The notes: a model not told the origin generated them from the sequence alone. A stretch of DNA of 64,000 bases from Candidatus Nitrosopumilus sp. (GCA_028351415.1 JAOMJV010000003.1:1-64000); one strand, 5' to 3'. Counted from the first letter of the stretch, positions 1 through 9,301 are shown. A program made the numbers and translations.

Positions 1-2
1 AT

Positions 3-569
3 ATCGGGGGCGTTTTGATTAATTGGAAAGATGAGTGGCTATTTCAAGAAATATCTAAACAATTACAAATGCCATTTGAAAAAATAGAATCTAAATTCAA
101 TGCTAATCTTTGCAGTCTTTTTGAATCCAAAATTAACGAAAAAGAATTTTGGAATCTGGTTCTTGAACATGATAGTAAAATTGATCATAAAATAATCAGT
201 AAAACATTTTTAAAAATGTCTAGCATAAACTATGATTTTCTAAATTTTGCTAAATCATTAAAGACTGATGAAAATCATATTGGTATTTTATCTAATTTAA
301 CACCCGATACTTCTACATGTATTCCGCACTCTTTGTTAGATGACTTTGATTATTTATTTTATTCAAATTCTTTAAAGATGTCAAAACCTCATGCCGAGAT
401 ATATCAACATGTATGTAGCAAAATTCCTTCAAAGAATATTTTATTTATTGATGACAAGCAGGAAAATTTAGACGCCGCAAAATTATTTGGCATGGAAACT
501 ATCTTATTCACTCTTTCAGATTTTTCCACTAAAGTCATTCACAAAAAGATTTTAAATTTTTTAAAATAA
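3..569 (+). CDS. HAD-family hydrolase, N-terminus cut by window edge
   Basis: Haloacid dehalogenase-like hydrolase of the small phosphatase/epoxide-hydrolase-like subgroup. The reading frame is open to the window edge and begins with IGGVLINW, which matches the end of HAD motif I (normally D-I-G-G-V-L); the nucleophilic Asp should lie just upstream, so the TTG at 15 is not the real start. Motif III is seen as the Lys in KMSKPHAEIY and motif IV as the acidic pair in FIDDKQENLDAAK. The substrate cannot be told from sequence. The gene ends in a very AT-rich spacer. Confidence 0.8.
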   Translation: MGGVLINWKDEWLFQEISKQLQMPFEKIESKFNANLCSLFESKINEKEFWNLVLEHDSKIDHKIISKTFLKMSSINYDFLNFAKSLKTDENHIGILSNLTPDTSTCIPHSLLDDFDYLFYSNSLKMSKPHAEIYQHVCSKIPSKNILFIDDKQENLDAAKLFGMETILFTLSDFSTKVIHKKILNFLK

Positions 570-663
570 ATTTAATTTAAATTTTAAAAACTTGTTTCAA
601 AAAAATATAATATGATCCTAGATTCTTCTCTACTTTTAAAAAGATAAAAAAAGTAATAACTTC

Positions 664-969
664 ATGAGCGCTATAGAGACAAAACCTTGGGTTATCATCA
701 CTGTGTTTAAAGAAAATACAAACCCTCAAGATATTGAAAGAATAGGTCCTCAAATACAAGGTATTGTGGATGACTGGCAAAGTACCGGTAACATTATGTG
801 GTCAGGACCATTTAGTGACAATCTTACCGGGATGGCTGTTTTTGAGGCTACAAAAAATGATGCTGATAGTTTTTTCAAAAAATATGATAAAATTTGTTCT
901 GGAATTTTAGAATATTCTATGTACGAATGGGATGCAATGCCTATCCTATCTGTCCTATCTAACAAATAG
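664..969 (+). CDS. YCII-like small conserved protein
   Basis: A 101-residue protein with an alternating beta-alpha pattern and a WSGPFSD-like stretch that resembles YCII-type (dimeric ferredoxin-like fold) proteins, which are small cytosolic proteins of mostly unknown function. The family call is weak. The ATG at 664 is preceded by an AT-rich leader with a TATA-like run. No signal peptide or membrane segment. The downstream zinc-protein gene starts 23 nt after the stop, so the two could share a transcript. Confidence 0.55.
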   Translation: MSAIETKPWVIITVFKENTNPQDIERIGPQIQGIVDDWQSTGNIMWSGPFSDNLTGMAVFEATKNDADSFFKKYDKICSGILEYSMYEWDAMPILSVLSNK

Positions 970-992
970 GCTTTTTTTATTTTTCTGCTAAA

Positions 993-1154
993 ATGAATAA
1001 CAAACTTTGTCGAATTTGTGGTTGTGAGGTACGGGAACTTGATTTGTGTACGACATGCCGTTTGAGTATTACTTCAATTTGCAATTGCTGTAAAAATGTG
1101 GTGGATATACAAACTCATGCTCGTGGTATGTGTGATGCATGTCATGGCTTGTAA
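993..1154 (+). CDS. Small zinc-finger protein, 53 aa
   Basis: A short gene (ATG 993, TAA 1152-1154) with nine cysteines. They occur as paired knuckles: C-R-I-C-G-C, C-T-T-C, C-N-C-C and C-D-A-C-H, which suggests two treble-clef or ribbon zinc sites. It overlaps the next gene by 11 nt in another frame, which suggests translational coupling. It could bind nucleic acid, but nothing in the sequence shows the target. The cysteine spacing is too regular for a chance open frame. Confidence 0.6.
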   Translation: MNNKLCRICGCEVRELDLCTTCRLSITSICNCCKNVVDIQTHARGMCDACHGL

Positions 1155-1350
1155 GGAAATTTGCCTTTCTCATAAGGCACAAACTAATGGAAGGGGCAGG
1201 TATTCCGATAATCAAAAACGATGTCAGACATGTGAAATATTCATCAAATGGGAGGGACTTTGGTGTCCTTGTTGTGGGTACATGTTGAGAACACATCCGC
1301 GAAATAGCATATCTAGAAAAAAATCTGAATCTGCAAAAAATAGATATTAA
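1144..1350 (+). CDS. Small zinc-ribbon protein typical of Nitrososphaerota
   Basis: A 68-residue protein with the pattern KRCQTCEIFIKW followed by LWCPCCGYMLRT, a two-knuckle zinc ribbon that recurs in many thaumarchaeal small proteins. The ATG at 1144 gives an N-terminus MACKEIC, which fits the family as I recall it; an upstream ATG at 1096 in the same frame would only add residues that shadow the preceding gene. The C-terminus is basic (R-K-K-S-E-S-A-K). Likely a nucleic-acid or translation-related small protein, but the function is unknown. Confidence 0.7.
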   Translation: MACKEICLSHKAQTNGRGRYSDNQKRCQTCEIFIKWEGLWCPCCGYMLRTHPRNSISRKKSESAKNRY

Positions 1351-1386
1351 AATTAGTTATTTCGTAATCTTTCCTTTCTTATGTAA

Positions 1387-1497
1387 TTGAATTATGCAAT
1401 CCATGATCCTGAATTTGGCACTATGGATATGATGATTCTTGCAATTATCGGTTCAATTTTATTTGCATCCAGGAGCAAACTAATGACAATTAAATGA
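1387..1497 (+). CDS. Possible 36-aa single-span membrane peptide
   Basis: A TTG-started frame (an alternative ATG lies at 1423) with one hydrophobic stretch, MMILAIIGSILFAS, followed by a basic tail. An in-frame stop lies directly upstream. Nothing but the hydrophobic pattern supports coding, so this is tentative. The rest of the interval 1351-1599 is AT-rich with no other signal. Confidence 0.25.
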   Translation: MNYAIHDPEFGTMDMMILAIIGSILFASRSKLMTIK

Positions 1498-1599
1498 TTC
1501 TAGATAAAAATTGTTTATTATTTTTTCTTTTTTTAATTTATCTTAGCACTATCATAATTTTTTATTTCTAGTTATATTCAATGTTCTTTAAAATAGAGC

Positions 1600-2568
1600 A
1601 TGTCAAATTTTGCCAGACCTGCTATCGGAGTTAGCAAATGCTTAGAGTTTGACATGTGCAGATATGACGGAAGTAGAATTAATAATAATTTTGTTAGAAA
1701 TATGAAAGAGTATGTGGATTTTATTACTGTCTGCCCTGAAGTCGGAATTGGTCTTGGTTCTCCGAGAAAACCAATTAGGTTAGTTACCATTGGTGGTGAA
1801 AAGAATCTCTACCAGCCATCTTCCAAAAAAAATCTAACCGAAGACATGCATGATTTTACTAAAAAATTTGTCACAGATAATTCTGTCCTTGATGGATTTA
1901 TCTTTAAACGGGATTCCCCTACCTGTGGAATTACAGATGTTAGATTGTATCACAAACTAGGCACGGATGTAGGTTACGGTAAGACATCTGGGATGTTTTC
2001 TGAAGGTGTATTGAAAGAATTTCCTAATCTTGTAAAAGAAGATGAAAAGAGATTGAATAATATTTCTATAAGGGAAACATTTCTAACAAGAATATTTGTT
2101 TTAGCTCACCTTAGAGAGTCATTAGAATTTAAAGACATTAAAAAATTAACTCAATTTCATTCAAAAAACATGTTACTATTTTTATGCCATGATGAAGAAC
2201 TAACTGCTAAACTTGGTTCAATTTTAAAAAGTAATAATGGTTTTAAAATAATTGCTGATGAATACAAGAACATTGCTTATTCAATTTTATCATCCATACC
2301 TGAAAAAAGTTCAATTATAGACACATTCAATTATATTTTTACTCCCATCCGCTCTAAATTATCTTCATCAGAACAATCACATTACTTTTCTTTAATTGAT
2401 GGATTTGATAATGATTTAATTTCACAGTCTGAGATTTCTACATTGTTGTATTCTTGGGCATTGCGATATGATTTGGAAAGTATTACTGATCAATCTTTGT
2501 TTAATCCATTCCCAAAAACTTTGCTGTTGGATCTAATTGAATCAAAAAAAGAATACTCAATTTTATAA
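1600..2568 (+). CDS. DUF523 (TudS-like) and DUF1722 (YbgA-like) fusion protein
   Basis: A 322-residue cytosolic protein in two parts. Residues 1-150 are DUF523: conserved cysteines occur in GVSKCLEFDMCRYDG, in VCPEVGIGLGSPR and in SPTCGITDV, the set that holds the Fe-S cluster in thiouracil desulfurase TudS. Residues about 165-320 are DUF1722 with FLTRIFVLAHLRE and a FHSKNMLLFLCHDE block. Known relatives include bacterial YbgA-type fusions. TudS removes sulfur from thiouracil; whether this fusion does so is inference. It starts at ATG 1600 with no close operon partner. Confidence 0.85.
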   Translation: MSNFARPAIGVSKCLEFDMCRYDGSRINNNFVRNMKEYVDFITVCPEVGIGLGSPRKPIRLVTIGGEKNLYQPSSKKNLTEDMHDFTKKFVTDNSVLDGFIFKRDSPTCGITDVRLYHKLGTDVGYGKTSGMFSEGVLKEFPNLVKEDEKRLNNISIRETFLTRIFVLAHLRESLEFKDIKKLTQFHSKNMLLFLCHDEELTAKLGSILKSNNGFKIIADEYKNIAYSILSSIPEKSSIIDTFNYIFTPIRSKLSSSEQSHYFSLIDGFDNDLISQSEISTLLYSWALRYDLESITDQSLFNPFPKTLLLDLIESKKEYSIL

Positions 2569-2717
2569 TCATTATTTTCACCTTAGATCAAACAACGCAA
2601 TTCAGATAAAACTTTGCAAGAATTATATTTTTAATTGTAAGAATTTTATCATTGTTTGTAATTATTACACAAAAAAAATTATACTTAATTACCATAATCC
2701 CCTAGCATTATCATTAG

Positions 2718-2792
2718 GAGCAAGTTCACCATTACCCCCTGAGTTTCATCACTCTAAAGGAAACCAAACGGGATTCTGCCCTGGGCTTGTTC
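2718..2792 (+). ncRNA. Candidate structured RNA in GC-rich intergenic island
   Basis: Within an AT-rich spacer, roughly 2691-2793 rises to about 43% GC. GAGCAAGTTCA (2718-2728) can pair with TGGGCTTGTTC (2782-2792) as an 11-bp stem containing three G-U pairs; these wobbles work only for a plus-strand transcript. Inside lie GAG/CTC (2741-2754) and GGG/CCC (2770-2781) hairpins. It could be a free small RNA or the 5' leader of the gene at 2842. No known RNA family was recognised. Confidence 0.35.
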
Positions 2793-2841
2793 ACTTTTAT
2801 GAAATAGAAAGCATTAATTTGATATTTTTTTCATTCAAGTC

Positions 2842-3327
2842 ATGTCGTCTGAAATTGACTGGTACAGGGATTTTTTTAATATTTCATGGGCTCGTGAACA
2901 AAATAAACTTGTTTTACTAGTAGTTTTTGAAGATAAAAAAACAGCGATAAATGTTGCTAAAGAAATTGAAAATTGGAGTGAAAAATTCACTCGACTAACA
3001 ATTATAGAAAAAGATAATGATGAATATGCTATTTGCTGTTATGAGGATCCACAAATCTCAAAAAGTGACAAAAAAATTGGATTGTTTATGACTGGAATGA
3101 AACAGAGCACTGGATATGAATACACAAAAATCATCATCGAAGACAAGGCAACCCTTTTACAAATTACGTACGCTGAAGATTTTATAGATATTAAAACACA
3201 TGAAGAAATTTCAAAATTAGTACCACTAAGAAAATCTAGAATTATTTCTGAAAATGATTTAAAAAAACAGCAATATTATTTTGAAAGAACTGCAAATACT
3301 GGCAAAAAAATTAATGAAGATAAATAA
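2842..3327 (+). CDS. Conserved hypothetical protein, 161 aa
   Basis: A soluble alpha/beta protein with no recognised domain, no signal peptide and a lysine-rich C-terminus (R-T-A-N-T-G-K-K). Residues 1-20 carry W-Y-R-D-F-F and S-W-A-R. The preceding spacer holds a possible structured RNA that could act as its leader. No functional guess is justified. Confidence 0.6.
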   Translation: MSSEIDWYRDFFNISWAREQNKLVLLVVFEDKKTAINVAKEIENWSEKFTRLTIIEKDNDEYAICCYEDPQISKSDKKIGLFMTGMKQSTGYEYTKIIIEDKATLLQITYAEDFIDIKTHEEISKLVPLRKSRIISENDLKKQQYYFERTANTGKKINEDK

Positions 3328-3862
3328 AACACAATTGTGATCAATTATCCCTGATGGTTGAAAATCAATATAAAAAAATCACTACTAAATTATTCATAAT
3401 ACCACACTACTGATCAATCGTTCATATGTTTTAAATGCAAATTTGCTTTACTCTATCTATGAATGATAACGATAACTCTGCAACCTGGGAAGATGCAATA
3501 GGCTCATCCTGGTTAATATCTGAAGAATAATTGAATAATTTTGGCTAATTCTGCTTATCTTTGGATTAACTTTAATGATTGATTGTATGCTTCTTTTCTA
3601 CTTTTAAATTATTTTTATTTCTTGAAAATAATTAAAAACTAAATAATAATACGATGTCAACTTGACAAGTAAGTAGTACTCATCAAGCCAACAAAGAACA
3701 GTATTTCTAAAGGAATAAAAATCATTTGTGTCAAAGTATGACCGTAAATTATTTTATTATTGCGAATTTAATTTAATACTGCCCGACATACTTATTTTTT
3801 TTTACAATACTTCATTTTATAAATAATTAAATTTGACACTATATTGATGAGTGGCTATATTG
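3328..3862. other. Long AT-rich spacer, no firm gene
   Basis: This stretch is mostly A/T homopolymer runs. The only open frame of note is a 23-codon ATG frame at 3459-3530 ending in an acidic peptide (W-E-D-A-I-G-S-S-W-L), too short to accept. A short dyad GTCAACTTGAC lies near 3656-3666. No tRNA-like T-loop or repeat was found. Confidence 0.5.
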
Positions 3863-3988
3863 ATGGTTGAACACACTAAAGAATGCAAATATCGGGTTGA
3901 CAATGATTTACGACATACAAATTGTTATTGTAAATGTCATAAAATTGTCATGATGGAATCTGCAAAAATGGAATCAAGAACTTTCTGA
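3863..3988 (+). CDS. Small Cys/His-rich protein, 41 aa
   Basis: An ATG-started 41-codon gene with the pattern H-T-K-E-C-K-Y, then H-T-N-C-Y-C-K-C-H-K, giving four cysteines and several histidines, enough for one zinc site. It ends 15 nt inside the convergent gene at 3974-4210. The Cys/His cluster is the only evidence for coding. Confidence 0.5.
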   Translation: MVEHTKECKYRVDNDLRHTNCYCKCHKIVMMESAKMESRTF

Positions 3989-4210
3989 TTCTTTTTTAGG
4001 ATCAAAATTACTCACAATATCCTGAACCATTTTCATTATTTCTTCTTCAATCTGTTCTTGGTTCTTTCCTAATTTGTCCATTAGTTTTATTTGATCCATT
4101 AATGCAAAATGTACGCGACCTTGCAAATATTTATCAATATCATACGATCCTTTAGGAAATTCAGTAACAAAAAGATCATGATTTGATGAATCTTTAGATA
4201 ATTCTGCCAT
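3974..4210 (-). CDS. Conserved hypothetical protein, 78 aa, acidic
   Basis: A small soluble protein, mostly helical in appearance (K-N-Q-E-Q-I-E-E-E-I-M-K-M-V-Q-D-I), ending in an acidic Ser-rich tail. The start at 4210 (ATG) follows an AT-rich promoter region shared with the divergent acyl-CoA synthetase gene at 4446. No domain recognised; length and codon use are typical of neighbours. Confidence 0.6.
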   Translation of the reverse strand: MAELSKDSSNHDLFVTEFPKGSYDIDKYLQGRVHFALMDQIKLMDKLGKNQEQIEEEIMKMVQDIVSNFDPKKESESS

Positions 4211-4445
4211 GTTAGAAATTAAAAAAATGATATTATGTATTTTGTCAACCTTGCAAATATTTCAAATAATTTTGTGCCTAGGAAATCCTCCAAATATCTA
4301 ATACAGCACGTCTATAGAATTACTAAAATTTGGAATTGCAGAAAATGATGATAATGCATGATTAACACGTGCAAGATGCCTTGAAATCATTTCTCATAAA
4401 TTAAAAAATCTTTTTACGATACAGAGTATTGGAAAAAATTGAAAC

Positions 4446-6374
4446 TTGTCTGATTTTGAATTTATTCCAAATGACGAACAATTTCAAAATTCAAACATTT
4501 ACAAATTTATGCAAAAACATGACATATCATCATTAGATCAATTATGTATAAAATCAAAAAATAATTTAGAATGGTTTTGGGAATCAGTAGATAAGGATAT
4601 TGGGATAATATGGGATAAACCCTACACAAAAACATTAGATACTTCAAATGGAATTGCTTGGTCCAAATGGTTTGTTAACGGTAAAACTAATCTTTACAAA
4701 TCATCTGTAGAAAAATTTACAAAAACATCTCCAGAAAAAATTGCATATAATTTTATATCTGAAGATGGTATTGAAACAAAATTATCATACATTGAATTAA
4801 ATTCAAAAGTTTCAAAACTTGCAAATGGATTAAAATCATTAGGGGTAAAAAAAGGAGATGTAATTGCAATTTATTTACCTATGATAGAGGAAGCAATTGT
4901 ATCCATACTTGCAGCAGCTAAAATTGGTGCAATTCAAACAATTATTTTTTCAGGATACAGCTCAGAATCATTACAAATAAGATTACAAGATTGTCATGCA
5001 AAAATACTGTTAACTTCTGATGGGTTTCATAGAAAAGGAAAACCTGTGTCGCAAAAAACAACTGTTGAAACTGCAACTGAAAATACTGATATCGAAAAAA
5101 TAATTGTGGTTTCATACAAAGGAATTGATCAATATGAGAAATCAGAAAAAATTCAATTTTATGATGCACTGGTATTTGATCAAATGGATTCTTGTGATAC
5201 TGAAATTATGGATTCTGAGGATCCTCTATTCATCTTGTATACCTCTGGAACTACTGGAAAACCTAAAGGGGTTATTCACACACATGGTGGCTTTTCTGTC
5301 TTTGCAGGTCATCAGGCATCATATTTGGTAGACATTCATCAAAATGATGTACTGTTCTGGCCTGCAGACATTGGTTGGATTACGGGATTAGTTTGGAATG
5401 TCTATGGTTTATTGATCATGGGGGCAAGTGCCGTAATCTATGATGGTGCACTTGACTATCCCACTATGGATAGAATATGGGAAATCCTGTCAAAATACAA
5501 TGCAACAATATTTGGAATCTCACCCACTGCCGTAAGACTATTCAAGAAAAATAATGTTCAGCCGCTTGATAGATACACACTAGATACATTAAGAAATATT
5601 CCAACAACTGGTGAGCCGTTGGATGAAGATTCTTGGTGGTGGCTGTTTGAAAAAGTAGGAAATAAAAAAATACCTATAGTAAATTTATCCGGAGGGACAG
5701 AAATTGGCGGTGCAATGTTATCTGTATTTCCTGGAATGAAATTAAAACCATCTACTGTCGGCATTCCAGTACCTGGAATGGATTTGGACATTGTTGATGA
5801 CGAGGGTAATTCTGTACGTGGAACAAATGGATATTTGGTGATAAAATCACCATGGCCTGCAATGACTAGAGGATTATTGAATGACGATGACAGATATGTC
5901 AAAACATACTGGTCTAGATTTGAAAACATATGGTTTCATGGTGATTATGTATTTGCAGATGAAGACAATCTGTGGTACATGCAGGGTAGATCTGATGATG
6001 TGATTAATGTATCTGGTCACAGAATGAGTACTGCTGAAATTGAACATGCCGTAATTTCACATAACAAAATCTCCGATGCGGCTTCAATTTCTATTCCTGA
6101 TGAATTAACAGGAGAGGCAATTGTTGTATTTTTTGTACCTGATGATAACGCTGACATTGATTTAGAATCTGAAATCACGGAACATGTTTCTAACAAAATT
6201 GGAAAAATTGCAAAACCTAAACATATTTTTCAATTATCTGATCTACCGAAAACACGAACAGGTAAAATTATACGTAGATTGCTAAAAGCAAAATTAATGG
6301 GAACTGAGTTGGGTGATTTATCCTCTTTAGAAAATCCTGATATTTTGGATGAAATAAATAAATTAAATAAATAA
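4446..6374 (+). CDS. AMP-forming acyl-CoA synthetase (acetyl/acetoacetyl-CoA synthetase family)
   Basis: Makes an acyl-CoA from a carboxylate, ATP and CoA through an acyl-adenylate. The 642-residue length equals that of acetyl-CoA synthetases. An N-terminal ACS-type cap is followed by the P-loop YTSGTTGKPKG (from about residue 265), a SGGTEIGG motif (about 414) where acetyl-CoA synthetases usually have W-W-Q-T-E-T-G, and the catalytic-lysine motif KTRTGKIIRRLL near 607. The SGGTE form is nearer to acetoacetyl- and other acyl-CoA synthetases, so the substrate is open. TTG at 4446 is chosen because an in-frame stop lies at 4440. Confidence 0.85.
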   Translation: MSDFEFIPNDEQFQNSNIYKFMQKHDISSLDQLCIKSKNNLEWFWESVDKDIGIIWDKPYTKTLDTSNGIAWSKWFVNGKTNLYKSSVEKFTKTSPEKIAYNFISEDGIETKLSYIELNSKVSKLANGLKSLGVKKGDVIAIYLPMIEEAIVSILAAAKIGAIQTIIFSGYSSESLQIRLQDCHAKILLTSDGFHRKGKPVSQKTTVETATENTDIEKIIVVSYKGIDQYEKSEKIQFYDALVFDQMDSCDTEIMDSEDPLFILYTSGTTGKPKGVIHTHGGFSVFAGHQASYLVDIHQNDVLFWPADIGWITGLVWNVYGLLIMGASAVIYDGALDYPTMDRIWEILSKYNATIFGISPTAVRLFKKNNVQPLDRYTLDTLRNIPTTGEPLDEDSWWWLFEKVGNKKIPIVNLSGGTEIGGAMLSVFPGMKLKPSTVGIPVPGMDLDIVDDEGNSVRGTNGYLVIKSPWPAMTRGLLNDDDRYVKTYWSRFENIWFHGDYVFADEDNLWYMQGRSDDVINVSGHRMSTAEIEHAVISHNKISDAASISIPDELTGEAIVVFFVPDDNADIDLESEITEHVSNKIGKIAKPKHIFQLSDLPKTRTGKIIRRLLKAKLMGTELGDLSSLENPDILDEINKLNK

Positions 6375-6435
6375 TTTTTTTGATTTATTTTGTGCCTATT
6401 TAATGAATAATGTGATAGAAAGTCAAAACCACATG

Positions 6436-6451
6436 GTTACCGACAGGTAAC
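6436..6451. repeat. Small hairpin GTTACC-GACA-GGTAAC
   Basis: A perfect 6-bp inverted repeat with a 4-nt loop, 60 nt after the acyl-CoA synthetase stop. It could form a 3' end hairpin of that transcript or be a short operator. No second copy was found. Confidence 0.3.
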
Positions 6452-6647
6452 TAAGCACCACACTAGTTTTACAACTTACTGCGCAATGTTTGGAATTAAT
6501 TGACTCCTATCTAATTATAGTATGAAATTATAGAATAAAAATATAATTTATTTATTTTTAACATTTGTCCAATTATTTCTTTTAAATTTAATATTTAAGT
6601 AATTTAATTGTCGTGGGGTTAATCAATGATTACGCATGATTTACTGT

Positions 6648-6791
6648 ATGTCTAATGAACAACAAAAAATTATGGACTTTCAAAAGAAAATTGAGTCATT
6701 GAATAACGTAAAACAATTAACTTTTCTAGAGCGAAAAGAATTGGTTTTGAAAGAAAATAATACTCTAAAACGACCTAGTTATCATTTGTAA
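6648..6791 (+). CDS. Small charged hypothetical protein, 47 aa
   Basis: An ATG-started gene encoding a Lys/Glu-rich, probably coiled peptide (KKIESLNNVKQL, then L-E-R-K-E-L-V-L-K-E). It lies alone between the acyl-CoA synthetase and the aminotransferase. Helix-like heptad spacing of Leu and Ile argues for coding, but no homologue was recognised. Confidence 0.4.
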   Translation: MSNEQQKIMDFQKKIESLNNVKQLTFLERKELVLKENNTLKRPSYHL

Positions 6792-6935
6792 CTAGTATTA
6801 CGTAATTTATCGTGTAGCACGAACTTATTGTATAATATCTTTAAAAAATATTGAATTTTGGTTTAGAAAATCTACCCCTTTGATATTTTCTGATTCACGT
6901 TTAATGGCTAAATGAAGCTAGGAAAAAAATGATTA

Positions 6936-8246
6936 TTGAAATTCATAGTTGATCAGCAAGTTGAAGACATTGAAATGCCTGAGAATCTTAAATTAAACAC
7001 ATTTTTACAAGAATTTCATTCTAGCTGTGACCAACCTGAATGCAGTTTTGGTTTCTACGGATTTGCTTTTGGTCAATCTCCATTCCCCGTACCTCAATTA
7101 ATTCAAAATGCATTAATTAAAAATGCGGATAAGGGTGCATATGCTGCAGTACCTGGTATTCCAGAATTACGAAGTGCCATATCTAAATACAACAAACATT
7201 ATTTTGAACTGGATGTAGCTCCTGAAAGAATCTATGTCGGTCCCGGAACTAAAGAATTAATATTTAATCTTTTAGAAATATTGCACGGCACAGTAATTTT
7301 GCCAACTCCTGCATGGCTGGGATACTTGCCACAAATTAGATTCTTGCAAAAAAATTACCACATGCTACCTACAAGAGCAAATAAAAAAATATCTCCGACT
7401 GATTTACAAAAATTATCACTAAGACTTCAAGACAGGCAAAAAATTCTGATTCTAAATAACCCCAATAACCCTACTGGATTATTATATGATAGATTGGAAT
7501 TAGAGGAAATCGCAGACATCTGTCGAGAACAAAATATTGTAGTTATTTCTGATGAGATTTATGCACAAACCACTTTTAATTTTTCAAAATTCGTTAGCAT
7601 GGGAAAAATTTACCCTGAGGGAACTTTTGTAACAAATGGATTATCCAAATCACATGCTGCTGGTGGATATCGATTAGGCTATGTTGTTTTTCCACAACAT
7701 GCATCTGACCTTAAATCTCAATTTAAAAAAATACTTGCAACTGAATACACCGCAGTATCCACTCCAATTCAACATGCTGCTGTTGAGGGGTTTGAAATTA
7801 GTAAAGACATGGATGAGTATTTTGAAATTACCCGTAACATACATCGCATAATGGGCGAGTATGTCTATAATTCATTATTAGAAATTGAGGGGGTTAAAGT
7901 AACAAAACCCGAGGCTACATTTTATCTGCTGGCAGATTTTAATGCATTTGCAACAGATTTACAAAAAGTAAAAATCAACACATCTCAAAAATTATCTGAG
8001 TCATTAATGGTTCATCCCTATCACACTGCAATAGTTGGAGGTGATAGTTTAGTTTTAGAACGAACTGATTTTAGTGCAAGAATTGCATATGTGGATTATG
8101 ACGGTGCAAAAGTTTATCAGAGTTATAAAAAACAAATACCTAAAACTCATTCTGAAAGAACTGAATTTGTAAAAAACAATGCACCAAAAATGGTTCAAGG
8201 TATTAAAATGATTGCAAAATTTTTTGAAGATATTAGAAATAAATAA
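6936..8246 (+). CDS. Class I/II PLP-dependent aminotransferase
   Basis: Fold-type I aminotransferase of 436 residues; transfers an amino group between an amino acid and a 2-oxo acid using pyridoxal phosphate. The sequence shows YVGPGTKELIF, the NNPNNPTG loop, SDEIYAQ and the PLP-binding lysine in NGLSKSHAAGGYRLGY (near residue 237). About 30 residues longer than typical aspartate aminotransferases, mainly at the C-terminus. TTG start at 6936 gives MKFIVDQQVED. The neighbours give no pathway, so the substrate is unknown. Confidence 0.85.
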   Translation: MKFIVDQQVEDIEMPENLKLNTFLQEFHSSCDQPECSFGFYGFAFGQSPFPVPQLIQNALIKNADKGAYAAVPGIPELRSAISKYNKHYFELDVAPERIYVGPGTKELIFNLLEILHGTVILPTPAWLGYLPQIRFLQKNYHMLPTRANKKISPTDLQKLSLRLQDRQKILILNNPNNPTGLLYDRLELEEIADICREQNIVVISDEIYAQTTFNFSKFVSMGKIYPEGTFVTNGLSKSHAAGGYRLGYVVFPQHASDLKSQFKKILATEYTAVSTPIQHAAVEGFEISKDMDEYFEITRNIHRIMGEYVYNSLLEIEGVKVTKPEATFYLLADFNAFATDLQKVKINTSQKLSESLMVHPYHTAIVGGDSLVLERTDFSARIAYVDYDGAKVYQSYKKQIPKTHSERTEFVKNNAPKMVQGIKMIAKFFEDIRNK

Positions 8247-8342
8247 TTAATTTTATTATTTTTTTATCTACTTTAACAAAATATTGGAAACAATATTCTA
8301 CTATTCCACAATGTTCTTTAGTATCAAAAAATAGCAATTTTC

Positions 8343-8693
8343 ATGACAGAATTTGAACATAAACCATATGATAAAATTTATGTTCGAGATATGATCAAAC
8401 TCAGCCTTGATGATCTTATTGGTATGATGTCTTCATTAGAAGCAGCAAATGCCTATTGGGTTGATGGTGTATTGTTTGCCAGTTTTGCTATGACTGAATC
8501 TGAAGAATTGGCTAAAAAAGAAATGAATAATGAAATGTTTTTAGACAAAGTTATTTTTGCCGTATATGAAAATTATTCAAAAACAGTAAAATCTACAACC
8601 AATCTTGAAATTGGTGTTTTGAATATGCAAAAAAGTAGTCTGTATACTGATTTAATTAAATGGTTAAAGACCCAATCTATTTGGACTGAGTAA
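8343..8693 (+). CDS. Conserved hypothetical protein, 116 aa
   Basis: A small soluble protein, alpha/beta, with a conserved-looking core A-N-A-Y-W-V-D-G-V-L-F. No signal peptide, membrane span or metal motif. It starts at ATG 8343. It lies in the same direction as the aminotransferase (97 nt gap) and the next gene (68 nt gap), so could be independently transcribed. Confidence 0.6.
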   Translation: MTEFEHKPYDKIYVRDMIKLSLDDLIGMMSSLEAANAYWVDGVLFASFAMTESEELAKKEMNNEMFLDKVIFAVYENYSKTVKSTTNLEIGVLNMQKSSLYTDLIKWLKTQSIWTE

Positions 8694-8761
8694 AGCCATC
8701 TACAGTTTCACCTGATTACTTTTGGTATAATCTTTTTATCATAACCAAACTGATTTAACAT

Positions 8762-9289
8762 ATGGCACTAAAATCTGAATCCTCGTTTAAAGAATATTTG
8801 AAAAAATTACCTGATCATACTATTATTGAATATTATTCTGATGTGGAATATTCCCCATTCCCAATAATACTAATTCAAGAGTATGCCCGAAGATTTCAGC
8901 AAAAAAGTAAAAATGAAATTATTGAGGATTTAAAATATCATACACAATTAGCTCGTAAAAAAACACAGGAAATTAGTAAAATGGCAAAAAAACATACATC
9001 TGTGGATGACTTGACAAAACAGAAAACTCAAAAAATTATTGAACAAGCTAAAAGAAAAGGATACCGAATAGGTGAGAAAATTAGCATTAAACATCATAAT
9101 TTAAGTTCAACATTAAAGAAGACTGCAAAATCAAAAATTCAAAAAACTGTTAATGCTGGAAAGAAATTGCAGGTATCTAAAAAAGAAAATTTAGAAATAT
9201 TAGAAAAATTAGCAAAATTAAAAGATTCTGGGATAATTACAGCAAAAGAGTTTCAAGAAAAGAAAAAGAAAATTCTTTCAAACATTTAG
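8762..9289 (+). CDS. Coiled-coil protein with SHOCT-like C-terminus, 175 aa
   Basis: Residues 40-140 are very rich in Lys, Gln and Glu and look like a long basic helix. The last 30 residues (KLKDSGIITAKEFQEKKKKIL) fit the SHOCT pattern, a short oligomerisation motif found at the ends of many prokaryotic proteins. ATG at 8762. The basic helix could bind nucleic acid, but this is inference. Confidence 0.6.
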   Translation: MALKSESSFKEYLKKLPDHTIIEYYSDVEYSPFPIILIQEYARRFQQKSKNEIIEDLKYHTQLARKKTQEISKMAKKHTSVDDLTKQKTQKIIEQAKRKGYRIGEKISIKHHNLSSTLKKTAKSKIQKTVNAGKKLQVSKKENLEILEKLAKLKDSGIITAKEFQEKKKKILSNI

Positions 9290-9301
9290 TTTCTAATTGT
9301 T

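Noticed and set aside
2537-2920. 127-codon plus frame across the 2.6-2.9 kb spacer
   Set aside because: Overlaps two better genes at its ends; the middle is explained by the candidate structured RNA and shows no protein pattern.
5558-5929. 123-codon minus frame inside the acyl-CoA synthetase gene
   Set aside because: It is antisense to conserved family motifs of the real gene.
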